This document shows positions 9,787 through 21,500 of a stretch of DNA of 64,000 bases, one piece after another. Position 1 is the first letter of the stretch, and each line of letters opens with the position of its first letter. The position numbers and the translations under genes are program-made. The stretch spans positions 3,720,001 to 3,784,000 of the forward strand of contig CM028675.1 of NCBI GenBank assembly GCA_016760335.1, written 5' to 3'. Under the pieces are notes generated by a model. The model made no database searches and was not told the origin of the DNA. It was given only the letters and a program-made list of their open reading frames with translations. Origin of the DNA: Gastrodia elata (taxonomy: Eukaryota > Streptophyta > Magnoliopsida > Asparagales > Orchidaceae).

Positions 9787-12700
9787 TGTAACAACCCTAG
9801 GTTGTTACCCTAGCTAAAAATAGAGTAATTAAGCTAAACTAAGGTTTGATTTTGATTCTATTGGATTCAATGGGTCATTTAAACTTAAACCTAGAAATTT
9901 GAAATCAATTGGAGCTAAATTGGAAAATTTGGTATTTTTGACTATTCTTAAGTCTTGAAAAATACCTAAATTATTTTGATCTCCAAATTGAAATCTGATT
10001 TTATTTTTGAATTCCTCATACCCAAATTAGCTAAAGGTGAATTTTTGAGAATTTTTGGAGCTCATTTGGTCCTAAATTGAATTTGAGAAATTTTAGAATA
10101 ATTAATATTTATTTAAATGGATTTTAATTAATTAAATTAAATTATTTAAGAAAATTAATTCTGTGGGATTTGCTGTCGGGACCGCGGCAGATCCACTGCG
10201 GGGACCCGACAGCGGCGTACGGTTTTAAGCCAGCAGGATCTCTGGAGCGCATCACAGCGCAGGATCCAACGGCCCGCGTCACTCCACCCGTGATTTGATC
10301 TCAGATGCTCGATCGACATCTGGGATCCGACATTTGAGATTCAATCCGCCCGGCCGTTACCCAGGACTTTCATCAAGCCGTCGAATCCCAACGGCTCCAC
10401 GCATCAGACGGCCCCCGATCTCCCGGTCGTTGTTCACCTTCGTCTTCGCAGAGATTCGGCCGACAGCATAAATTCGCCATGTTGATTTTATCTGCCACTC
10501 TCCCGCCAGCTCACCCAAGTCGTTAGCGCCTTCCTGTTTAGGGTCGAGCCTTCGAAGGCAACCCAGAGGGTGGGATCACCCCATTCTGGGTTGGCTGAAG
10601 GAACCTCTGGTCCGAGCCCGAGGCCTTGTCCCAGCTTTGGTTTCCACTCCTAAGTTTTGCCTCAGCCTATAAATACCATCCCAGAATCACAATGAGCTCC
10701 TTTGCTCATTGTGATCCCTGCGCTAGCCAACTGAAGGTTCTGGAACTTCTCGGCGAACCAAGCGGCCATTCCTGCTGCAGCTGCTGATAGAGGGTGAGGT
10801 CTGGAGTTCAGACCCCCTTGCAAAGCTTCTGGAACCTCTGCGTGCACTCGAGACGGCCTGCATTCTCTGAGAGTCTCTGAACCGAGGTACAGCCTCTCCC
10901 ATTCTCAATAGAGCTGGTTTCAGCTCGTTTTGCTCTCAATTGAGCTTAGGTGTTGTGCTAGGACCTTTCCTTAGCTCCTAGTGATCATCCTGGACCTCCA
11001 GTGAGCCTTGGCAGTGCGCCAGACGGCCTAAGCACCGTCTGAGGACGCACTGCCAGTCGAGCATTGGCATTGCTATAGGATTCATCATTGAAATGATTGA
11101 AGACCTTAACTAATGAAATATTGAGGTAGGAAGTACCTTTATAACTTATTGAGATAGAAACTCAATTGCTCTTTCATAACTTTAGAAGTTGAACTTGATA
11201 CCTTGTTATAGGAATCACCTAAAGTACTTAGATTGTGGCTCATTCCTTGTGGTATCAACCTATGCTGAGTGATCTCTTGATCACATCCTTGGAGCCTTGT
11301 GTAGGATACACCTATTTAGAGTAAAGATTAATAGATTTGATAAATCCTTATCAATTAAATAGAATCTGCTGAATTCAGATTATTGGTTGGGTATAGTAGG
11401 TTATACCCATATTACTAAATTAATTCAGTAATATTCAGGATTAGTTGATTCACTCCAATGTGTACTTATGACCAGGTGTTATCCTGCGGGATTAGCCGAA
11501 TACAGTCCCATTAAAATAAATCTTCCAAGACTAAGAGTGTTATAATTAGTGAACAAGATCCTTAGTTTGAGATGTAAACTATGATCGGGTTCTACCTCCT
11601 ATCGTAGTGCGCTTCGATAAGTGAAATTTAAGCAAACTAAGTATCTTAAGTCACTTTGCGTAGACCACTAAGTATACTTGTAGTTAGGGCATTTAACGGC
11701 TTAGCTTGAGATGTAAACTGTGACCGGGTTCTGCCTCCTATCGTAGTGTGCTTCGATAAGTGCAGTTTAAACAAGCTAAGGGTCAAATATATCTTTCTTG
11801 CAAATATGCTAAATATGTGTATACAATCTCCCCAACTAATGATTTTTAAGTAAACTCTCAAATTTAACCAATTATCGAGATTTGAATTTAGGAGTCAGAA
11901 TTCTTTTAGCAGGATTCTGCACAATGCGGACTTTGGATTCATTATTAGATTTTAAGCATTTTCTGGATTTATCTCATGTAGTTTAGAAGCATGAGCATGA
12001 GCATAAGCATGATATGTGAATATCAGAATGATATATGAGAATCAGAATGATGTATAAGTATCAGTGATGATCTATGAGTTACAGAATGTTACATACATTG
12101 ACGGGGAAATTTCTGGATGCATCAGTGTCATCAATAAACAGTATTCCCAATAAGGTGCATGTAGACATTGGACCATACCGCTCATAACAGTTCTGTGATA
12201 TTTTGGTAGCATATCAGTAGCATACCGTATTGTGGCATATTCAGATGCACAATTTCAGTGGCATACAGCATAATTGTACGTATGATTACTCAGTTTCAGA
12301 TTCAGTACTATTTTGATTAATTTTTAGTATTCAGTTATAGTTTAGTTTTACTTTACACTGCTTCAGTTTTGTACAGTTTTAGACAGATTTGTACTTTCAG
12401 TTACTTTACAGTTTTTCTGCAGAATTACTCGTATAATGTAAATGTTAAATGAATAATTAGAACTGTTAGATTTGTTTCGATGTGTTAGACTTATTGTCTA
12501 ATACGAGGTACTTTTGGGATCCGGCAATTTGCTAGATCCTGAACAATATATTGAGACAAGTCAGGAGGACACTCAAGAATTTTAGGAGGTGCCCGTGGAG
12601 TACTAGTGGACTCTCCTCCAGTTTTACTTTCTGCTTAATATTTTTAGTTCAGTACCTAGTCTTACTTCAGTATTTCAGTAAACTGTTTGTAATAATTCTG

Positions 12701-13106
12701 GATGTATTTTATTTTCTTTTTTGAGACGAATGTTTTATACAGCTTCTATGATGAATGTTTCTGGATGTTTGCTTTAAGCCTCTGCACTCTATTTTTATAC
12801 TACTTATACTTAGTATTGTGATGTGATCAGTATACTGGAAATGCTGATATCTTATACATATATTGGATTCTTATTGTATTCTAAATTCAATATATGTATT
12901 TGCCTAATACTTAGGATAATGATACTACTCTTATCTTAAGTATTAGCTCTTAACCCTACTTGAGATTGAGTCAGCAGCCCTTCAGGTGGGCTTAGTTTTT
13001 AGCTATTCGGGGAGACGGGTTATTCCTCCCCGAGTGGCGCACCACTCCGCCGCCGATATAATTGTACTTAATTCTTTTGCGCATGGCGACGGGGCGGGGC
13101 GCTACA
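9787..13106 (+). mobile_element. 3' LTR of gypsy element 2 (3.3 kb)
   Basis: Starts TGTAACAACCCTAGGTTGTT directly after the purine-rich tract and ends GGGGCGGGGCGCTACA. The start is an imperfect palindrome (GTAACAACC/GGTTGTTAC). A TATA box lies about 0.9 kb in. The last 2.0 kb (11,075-13,106) are nearly the reverse complement of 2,667-4,690. The first 1.3 kb is instead like the LTR at 18,551-23,082. It is about 1.2 kb shorter than the other copies, so it is either internally deleted or a subfamily recombinant. Confidence 0.8.
10666..10675 (+). promoter_or_regulatory. LTR TATA box (CCTATAAATA)
   Basis: CCTATAAATA sits after a GC-rich 0.5 kb and before CACAATGAGCTCCTTTGCTC. The same block, TATA box followed by CACAATGAG.CC.TTTGCTCA.TGTGAT, is found reversed at 22,160-22,203, which supports a conserved core promoter and transcription start region. 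Confidence 0.6.
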
Positions 13107-14400
13107 TAAAGGCACTATGTAACTGAAATTGTAAAGACTATGCAAAGTAAAACTGCATCACAACTGAATATTGAAAGTAAATGAAAATATCAAAAGCTCA
13201 GAAATCAATGTGAATAATGTCCAATGCTGTACTATATGTCACAAAAATGATGCACCCAAATATGCCACAACACGGTATGCCACTGTATGTAATTGAACTA
13301 TCACTGAAAGGCTATGAGTCGTACGGTCCAATGTGTACATACACCCAGTTAGGAAGATAATACGGTGATGCCGATGCATCCTGAAATTCCCTAGTCAATG
13401 TATGCAATATTCCATAACCCATAATTTATCACTGATACTCATATGTCAATGCTGAAATGATTCCTCAAACTCATGCTCATGTTTATGCCCATACTTCTAT
13501 TATATATGAGTAAAATTTAAAAATCCACAAAACTTTGAATACTGATAATGATTTCTAGGTCTCCACTGTGCAGAATCCTGCTAAAAAGATTCTGACTCCT
13601 AGCTTCTATAATTTGTTAAAGTTGAAGGTTTACTTAAAGATCATTAGGTAGGATGATTGTATACCTATATTTAGCACGTTTGCAGGAAGAGTGATTCTTA
13701 GCACTTAATTTGATTAAGCCACCCTAAAGAAGCAATCTTCGATTGGAGGCATCGTCCGTTGACGATTTGTATCTCAAGCTAAGTTATTAAGATGCCTAAC
13801 TCACAATCACACTCAGTATTTTAAAGAAGATGATTCTAATTACTTAGTTTATTTGAACCATACTTATTAAAGCGGTCTTCAATAGGAGGCATCGCCTGTT
13901 GGCGATTTGTATTTCAATCAAACTAAAGAATGAGTACTTGTTTAATACACTCTTAGTATTGGGAGATTTACTCTAATAGGACTGTATTCGTCTAATTCCT
14001 CAGGATAGCACCTGCTCATAAGTCCATATTGGAGTGAATTAACCAATCCTGAATACTACTGAAGAAAATCAGTACTATGGGTATACCATACTACACCAAC
14101 CAATAATCTGAGTTCACACAATTCTATTTAATTAATAAGGATTTATCAAGATTATAATTTCTTATACTAAATAGGTATTCATATACAAGGCTCCAAGAAA
14201 ATGTAATCAAGTATCACTCAATATAGATTCTACCACAAGAAAATGTGTTATTCTAATATATTAAGTTATTCTTACCACGAGGGGTTAAGATTAATTTCTA
14301 AAGTTATGGGATCATCTAAGCTTCTACCTAAATGAGTTATGCAAAGTCCTCCTACCTCAATATATATCCAGAATTATGGCCTTCTACCAAAACTTCATGG
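13107..14400 (-). repeat. Antisense LTR fragment, probably the 3' LTR remnant of the minus-strand gypsy element
   Basis: Collinear with about 3,400-4,690 of the antisense solo LTR but more diverged: the same ATGCCAC...GGTATGCC stretch, GGTCCAATGTGTACATACACC, two units of the hairpin tandem repeat (13,725-13,920), and the CTAATAGGACTGTATTCG block. Both ends are truncated. The right end runs directly into pol sequence of the minus-strand element, so it may be its 3' LTR after deletion. Confidence 0.65.
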
Positions 14401-16140
14401 TGCATGGATTTAGGAATCCACAGACAATTTCCTTAATAAATTATACCATTACGCAACTGCAAATCTTGACGACGACCACCTTCAATATCGACTTTGAATT
14501 TTAGATAATCTTTATCCTTGGTATGTGAGATGGAGACATCTCTGTAGAAAGTGGGTTCCACATTGATATTTACTAAAAGCAAACTCAGCAAATCACTGCT
14601 GACCAGAAAAATTGCAAGCTTACAAAATACTTATTTTAAAGAATTGGAGGCAATCAGGGCAGATAGAGTCGCACGGTGACTAAGAGTATCGGCCACCACG
14701 TTTGCTTTATCTGGATGATACTGAATGCTTAGATCATAATCACTAATGAGCTCTAACCATATTCTCTGACAGCAGTTCAATTCTCTTTGAGTGAAGATAT
14801 ACTTTAAGCTTTGACGATCAATGAAAATTGAACATTAAACTCCATATAGATAATGACGCCAAATTTTTAAGGAAAAAATTACAGTGGCAAATTCAAGATC
14901 ATGAACTGGATAATTTTTCTCATGGGGTTTTAACTGACGAGAGGCGTAAGCGATTACCTTACCCTCTTGCATTAACACACAACCTAAACCAATACCAAAG
15001 GCATCTGTATACACCTGATAGTTCAAACCTTCCTTGGGCAGAACAAGCACTGGAGCGATAAAGAGTGCGTCCTTCAGGGTTTGAAATGCTTCATCATATT
15101 CATGACTCCAAACAAATGGAATGACTTTTTGAGTTAGTTAAATCAAAGGCGAGGCAATCAGGGAAAACCCTTGATGAACTTTCTGTAATATCCCGCTAAT
15201 CCCAAGAAACTCCTGATATCGGTGACTGCCTTAGACTGAACCCAATCTTAAATAGTGCTCACTTTATTTTGATCTATGTGAATACCTTGGGCATCAACCA
15301 CATGCCCCAATAATGCAATGGTTAAGCCAAAATTCACATTTTGAGAAGTTGGCATAAAGCTGATGTTCACGCAAAGCTTCTAATACTAACCTCAGAAGAT
15401 CTTCATGATCCTTTAAGGTTTGATAATAGATAAGAATATTATCGATAAAGAAAATAACAGTTTAAGAACTCGTTGCATTAAATCCATGAAGATTGATGGC
15501 ACATTAGTGAGTCCAAAAGACATCACTTAAAATTTGAAATGATCATAACGAGTACAGAAAGCGGTCTTTCCTACATTAGCTTCTTTTACTCGCAACTGAT
15601 GATATCCATACTTTAAGTCAATCTTAGATAATATAATAGCTCCAGATAATTAGTTGAACAAATCATCAATTCTAGGCAACGAATATTTATTCTTTACGAT
15701 GACTTTATTTAACTTGCTGTAATCTATGCACATCCGCATAAATTTATCTTTCCTCTTTACAAGCAAAATGGGCGCTCCCCAAGGAGACATGTTTGGCCTG
15801 ATGAAACCTTTATTCAAGAGTTCTTGTAACTATTTGTTAAGCTCTTGAAGTTCCTTAGGTGCCATTCGAGATAGAGTTTTAGATATGGGCTGGGTATTCA
15901 GGATCAATTCAATAGAGAACTCTACTTCTCTAAACGGAGGTACGCCAGACAAATCTTCTGGGAACACATCGGTGAATTCTTTAACTACTTTACAATCAGA
16001 GAGATGAATACTTTCCTTTGCTTCACCCATCAGAATGACAAAAAAGCATCACAACCCTTACTGATTAATTGCTTAACTTAGATAGCATTAATTAATGATA
16101 ATTGCATATTGACTTTTCCTATGAAATTTTCAGACTTGTC
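14400..16140 (-). pseudogene. Minus-strand gypsy element 3: reverse transcriptase and RNaseH
   Basis: Reads on the minus strand from about 16,030 down. The RT N-terminus has VKEFTDVFPEDLSGVPP, then GFIRPNMSPWGAPILLVKRK, MCIDYSKLNK, YGYHQLRVK and CTRYDHF, with the active-site loop at 15,438-15,449. That loop reads FIDN where functional elements have YxDD or FxDD, so the second catalytic Asp is lost. RNaseH follows with YTDAFGIGLGCVLMQEGKV and YASRQLKPHEKNYPVHDLEF, then VVADTLSHRA near 14,690. It stops near 14,400, at the linker before the integrase. Several stops and frameshifts. The integrase is missing. Confidence 0.87.
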
Positions 16141-16540
16141 CTAGAAATGAAGAGTGACCTTCTTCTTAAGGTAGTTTATCACTGCATTATGATCACTGAT
16201 CCAATTCATTCCAAGGATGATATCAAAATTTGCTAACGGTGAAACGATTAACTTGGAGTCAAATTCTTGACTATTTAATGGAATTTTGACATTGCAAAAC
16301 TTGTGAGCACTGAGTTGGGCTACCGATGGAAGTTTAACACTTAAGGATTTAGCTAAGTTGTACGAGTGTGGTTTAAGAATTTTGGAAAAATATTTAAAAA
16401 TAAAAGAATGACTAGCACCAATGTAGAATAACACATTGCAGGGCTGGTCATTAAAATATAGAGTGCCTAAATTATTCACACGAATCACATTAACTAATTG
16501 TAATATTTAAAGTGTAGAGAAGCAATTTAAGAGAAGAGGT
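16141..16540 (-). pseudogene. Gypsy element 3: aspartic protease remnant
   Basis: A 115-codon frame at 16,141-16,488 has the retropepsin layout: LFYIGASHSFI at residues 20-30, where the family has (V/F)D(T/S)GASHSFI, and ILGMNWISDHNAVIN near the end, where the family has LGMDWL..H. The catalytic Asp-Thr is replaced by Tyr-Ile, so it cannot be an active protease. It lies between gag and RT, as expected in a gag-pol polyprotein. Confidence 0.83.
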
Positions 16541-17795
16541 TCATAAATGTGTACCTGAAACTACGTGGTTATCTTCCGCAGCCTCAAAAGGTGTTAAGGC
16601 GTAGACTCGAGCAGGACCAGCAAGATGATTGTTCACCTGCTTCCTAGGATTGTTCTGAACCTTTGTGGCAGAAGATTGCTCCCGAGCAGCTTCAAAAGCA
16701 GGAGCTGGCATTATTGCTAAATCGGGCTCCCTTTTATTTAGTGAAGTCACTCTGAATATGATTTATTTTTGATTGCTTAATTTGAACTCCATCTATTGTT
16801 TCTGTGTACGTACAGTGATATGACAGATGGCCTGGAAATCCACATGTGTAGCACTTATGGCTGAAGTAATAACACTTACCATAGGGATGAGGCCAGTTAC
16901 AGCCTTGAATCAGTTCAATAGATGGTGCATCTTCAATCTGATAAACCTTTGCAGATTGAGGCTTATGCCTTTTGAAAGCTTCATAATGGTGGGGAACTGA
17001 TTGCATCTTATGCTTATGATCCCTCTCAGAATGATGGTGCTCAAGCACCTTTGCTGTCTCCATCAATTCAAAGAAACTAGTCAAATGGAGCGGGACAATA
17101 AGATCTCTTAACGAATCTCGCAATCCACTGAGGAAATGATGGCACTTTGATGATTCAGATTGAATTAATTCTAGAGCGAAGCGATTTAACCTACAATATT
17201 CTTTTTCATAATAAAAAATAGAGCGACTTCCTTGCATCAACCTTAAGATCATGTTTGCTATAATGTTATGTGCAGACGAAGGAATGAACTCAGCTTTGAA
17301 TGCTTCCACAAATTCATCCCAAGGGATGTCTTTAAGATTGTAATCGATGACTCTAGTGTTTCTAATGTCATCCCACTAGTATTTTACTTCAGCATTGAAC
17401 AGATGTGCTGTGAGAAAAATGGCTTCAGAATTAGGGATTTTTAAGCTGATTAAATCTTTCTTGACTATTTTCAACCAGTTGGCTGTGTCCATTGAGGATA
17501 GGCTCCCACTGAAAGTGTAAGGTCTTAGCCTTAAAAAGTTATAAAGAAGACCATCTATAGAGTGATGGGAAGGAAAAAGGTTTTGCTGAATAGGAACAGC
17601 AGGAGCAGTAGTAACAGTTGGTACTGAGCTATCAGCAATCAATTTCTGCATAACAAGAGCTTGTTGAGTTTGGTTTTCCAACATGGCCGCCACCATTCCT
17701 CTAAGGTGGGTTAGTTTGTCGGAAGAACTACTTGAAGCGACAGCATTCTTAATGGGCATAGCCGTAGGAGGAGATCCATAATTCATTCTGATCAA
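16541..17795 (-). pseudogene. Gypsy element 3: gag remnant with zinc knuckle
   Basis: Frames at 17,376-17,795, 16,734-17,309 and 16,541-16,750 belong together. The first has FLRLRPYTFSGS..SMDTANWL, the usual start of the gypsy capsid region. The second has EAFKAEFIPSSAHNI and EYCRLNRFALEL (capsid) and a complete CX2CX4HX4C knuckle, CYTCGFPGHLSYHC, at about 16,820-16,860. A stop at about 17,377 and frameshifts separate the frames. Gag would form the particle and bind the element RNA. Confidence 0.85.
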
Positions 17796-18535
17796 GCAAT
17801 ATAAATCTAAATTTCAGGATTCTTTTAAGAAGGACAATAATTTGAGCTTCAAAAAATACCAAAAATTCTCATTATTTTGAAAACAAAGGTTTGCATAAGA
17901 TTAAGAAAATGCCAAAAAAATCATAACACTACTGGAATCATTAAAGTAACAGGAAATGACAATCATGCTAAATAATACTCAAATACTCTTAATATACTCA
18001 GCACTAAACACAAAACAAAAGTCCTCAAAGGTCACTTCCTGACGCTTTCTCTTGTATTTCATTTTGAGCTTCCTAATGGTATCGAACCACCATTTTCTCA
18101 TATAGTCCATCAATTGATATGTCACAATGTCAACGCAGATGGACTCTGGACACTCTATATGCCACTCGACTCAACCACTCATTTGCATATATTGGGAAAT
18201 CAAGCCCTCGGTATGCTGATTGGTGAAAAAGTTTGTCCAAGACTCTCTTGTCTCCACCTGAAGCTATAATTCCAAGCCAACTCAAATGTATGGAGATAAT
18301 AGTCCAAGTCGGACTTCTCAGAATTCACTTTTACCTTATTAGAAGAATTTATTAATTTTTGGTTAAACTAGAGGCGACTAAAGCTTTTAGTATTTTCATT
18401 CAACATTTTTTTGTTCTTTAAGGAGTTATCGATGGTACTATGTTATGAATGTTGTATCTTGATGTTTGTACTTCATAAGAATAGTCTATTAGGTAGAAAG
18501 GAATCATAGATCCCATTATAACACCTTATGGTGTT
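17796..18535 (-). other. Untranslated leader between PBS and gag of element 3
   Basis: About 740 bp with no recognisable protein, in the place of the 5' leader of the minus-strand element. Confidence 0.5.
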
Positions 18536-18547
18536 CTCTAATACTAA
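18536..18547 (-). other. Primer binding site, degenerate initiator-Met tRNA type
   Basis: On the minus strand the bases just inside the LTR end (...CCCCA) read TAG TTAGTATTAGAG. The usual plant PBS is TGGTATCAGAGC, complementary to the 3' end of tRNA-iMet, so TTAGTATTAGAG is a decayed copy. Its place, a few bases after the LTR end and before gag, supports the LTR border at 18,551. Confidence 0.65.
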
Positions 18548-18550
18548 CTA

Positions 18551-21500
18551 TGGGGACCCGTACCCTCCGCAACCATGCTAATATTGATATTAACATAATC
18601 ACGAGGAGTACGGTGCTCTAACTATGCCGCCTTAAGCAGAAGATTTGTCACCTGAAACTGAAAACATACATCAACATATCAAGTAAGGGAAGCAGAAACA
18701 GTATAACATAATATCCACATCACATCATAGTATAGAAAGGTAAATGCAATAGAAACTCAGCTCAAAGTGCATAAAGTAAATACATCCATATTAAGAATTA
18801 TTACAGACTAAATATTTAAAATAAAAGAAAATAGCTCTCATCCTCACAGTAAGAAATAAAATCTAACTAAGCAACAATAGAAAGATCATCCTCTTGTCTA
18901 AGCTCCTCTTTAATAGAACCACCAATGAACAGCTCCAAATCTAACATTTGTCAGTATCACAAATACTAAGGCCCTAACCAACAAAAGAAAAATATTACAG
19001 TTAAACAAATTATTTATATACATTTTAGGCTGATTAAGTGAACTGAACATTTAAGGATATCACATTAATACTTTAAGCATGCAAGTAATTTAAGGTGCAA
19101 CAAGAAGCAAGAAACATGATAGCTATAAATAATATATTTATAACTAAGCAACAAGGTAAATACATACTAAATATTAAACTGAATAAGGTAAGGCTAAAAT
19201 ATTTAAATAACTGCAAGGTACTGAAAGTAAACTCATCCTAACATGCTTATGATCACATGGATACATGTTGATTTCATAAAGGAAACATGTACTGAAATGT
19301 GCTAAACTAAGTATACAAAACTAGCATCCTAAATATGTCAATACATAATAAAATACTAAATTGGAATAAATATGCAAGTATGTAGGGCAAATAAATAAAA
19401 GCCACTGAAGCATGTGGCAAATTATGTCAAAGTACTAAAATGAAATAAAAGTAAAGCCACTGAAGCATGTGGTAAAGTAAGTCAAAGTACTAGAATTGAA
19501 CTGAAGTAAAAGAATGCCTAAACATAGTACTGCCATAATAAAAATAGGCTATACAGGACCTCTAAATAGAAAGTTTAATATGTATCCATCCTAGACATCA
19601 TCAGAGCTAAGTCATAGTTGAACTTATAGAATAAGACATGTATCTATCCTAGCCAAGCACAGAGCTAGGTTCAAGTCTATTCTATAACAAAACTAGATTT
19701 GATGAGGCAGACTAAGCTAAGACACACCCTACTGAACTGAATGTACTGAATGAACTGAATGAATGCTTATGCTTTTCAAACACTAACTTAGGATACATTA
19801 TCAATATCCTGAGTTCACCTATAATGTTTAAGGAAAAAGGCTCAATATATAAGGTGTGTAGAGCAATAATAATCAAAGTAAGAGACTCAACTAGACTTAT
19901 GTGATATCTATTGTTGTCTAATTTAATTTAGTCTAATTATTCTAAGAAAATACTAGTTCAAGATCTCCAATATCCAGGTATCGAGTATAATCCCAGATTC
20001 ACGACCTTAATGTTAATATTAGAACTTAATAAGTTCTAATTTATAATCAAGTGACAACTATAAAAGATTAAAGTAAATAAATAAATGGTTTAATTAATAT
20101 GTTTTACTCACTTGACCCAAATCTTAATTATGCAAATAAAGATTAAGGATTCTGAACTTAAACTCTGCATTTGAGGTTCAAATCCTAAATCCAAGGTGCT
20201 ATCCAAAATAAGGGTCTAAAGTTCACACCTAATTATAATCTATAAGTACATGATCTTATAAGTTGAAGGATTAGGAACTAAGATCCTTATGAAAGGTTAT
20301 TTATTATCATAAGACAAAAATAATCCATTAAGAGCATATGAATCTAAGATCTATATTCAATCTATAAAATAATTATATTATTCTATAGGTTGAATCAACC
20401 CTACACCCACAAGGAGGTTTTAAGATAATTAGGCAATTAAATCAATTCAGGATCTCCAAGATGATAGCACAATTAGATCAAAATGTTTAAGAGTCTAAGA
20501 TCTAAGGTTTGATCACTTAAGAAAAAAAAGAATTAAACTTAACTCATATGGATTAATTAGGTTCAAAAGTTCAGGAATTGATACTAATACATTTCTTTAC
20601 TGATTAAAAATACTTTACTGAAATTTCTAGGGTTAAAGGGCACTTAAACAATATTTTGGATAATGATCAAAATATATTTCTTAAAGCTAAAATTGGAAAT
20701 TTAAGATTTAAACATTCAAATTAATTCAAATTAGTTTTAATGGACTTAATATTAGTTAATGAGATAATTGAAACAATTAACTTAAGATTTGATATTATAG
20801 TTAGCCTAATTAGCACTAATCACATTTTAAGACCAAATAAGGTGATTAAGAAATTAGGTCACATTAGGATAATCCAAACACAAGGAGAGTACTAATATTC
20901 TTAAGAAAGCATTAGGAATTTAGTTCACAAAAATTAGAGGGTTAATTAAGGCTTAATTCACTAATCAAGGTTTAGGATAATTAAGATGTGATTAGCAAAT
21001 CCAAGACTCTTAAATTATTTCTAATATCTTAATTAGGTTCTCCATGGTCTCATGAGAAATTAGAGACCTTAATTACAACTTTTTGGACATTAGTTGAATT
21101 AATTATGAATTTATTAAGAATAGAGAAAGATTAGGCAAATAATTAAAATTTAACCATTGGATTATGAATTTTATTTAATATTATTATTCCTTGCATTTTT
21201 TTGATTAAAATGGTATATTGGATCATACCATTTGGATAAGTATTGATTAGACTATTTCATTAATTCATTCTGAATGTTTATTAAAATTGAATCATAGGGT
21301 ATTTAATTAAATCCATTTATAATTGAATTATCAGAAGGAAAATAATTCCTAAATAAATTAATTAACTCGGCCCGATTATCAAATTGCACGGGTCAGAGCG
21401 AGGCCCGATTGGGATGGCACTGTCGCACCGCGGGCCAGTAGCGTCATCCACGATACCCCCTTCACAGACAGCCGCGGGGAGGGTACCTTGGACCGCCAAA

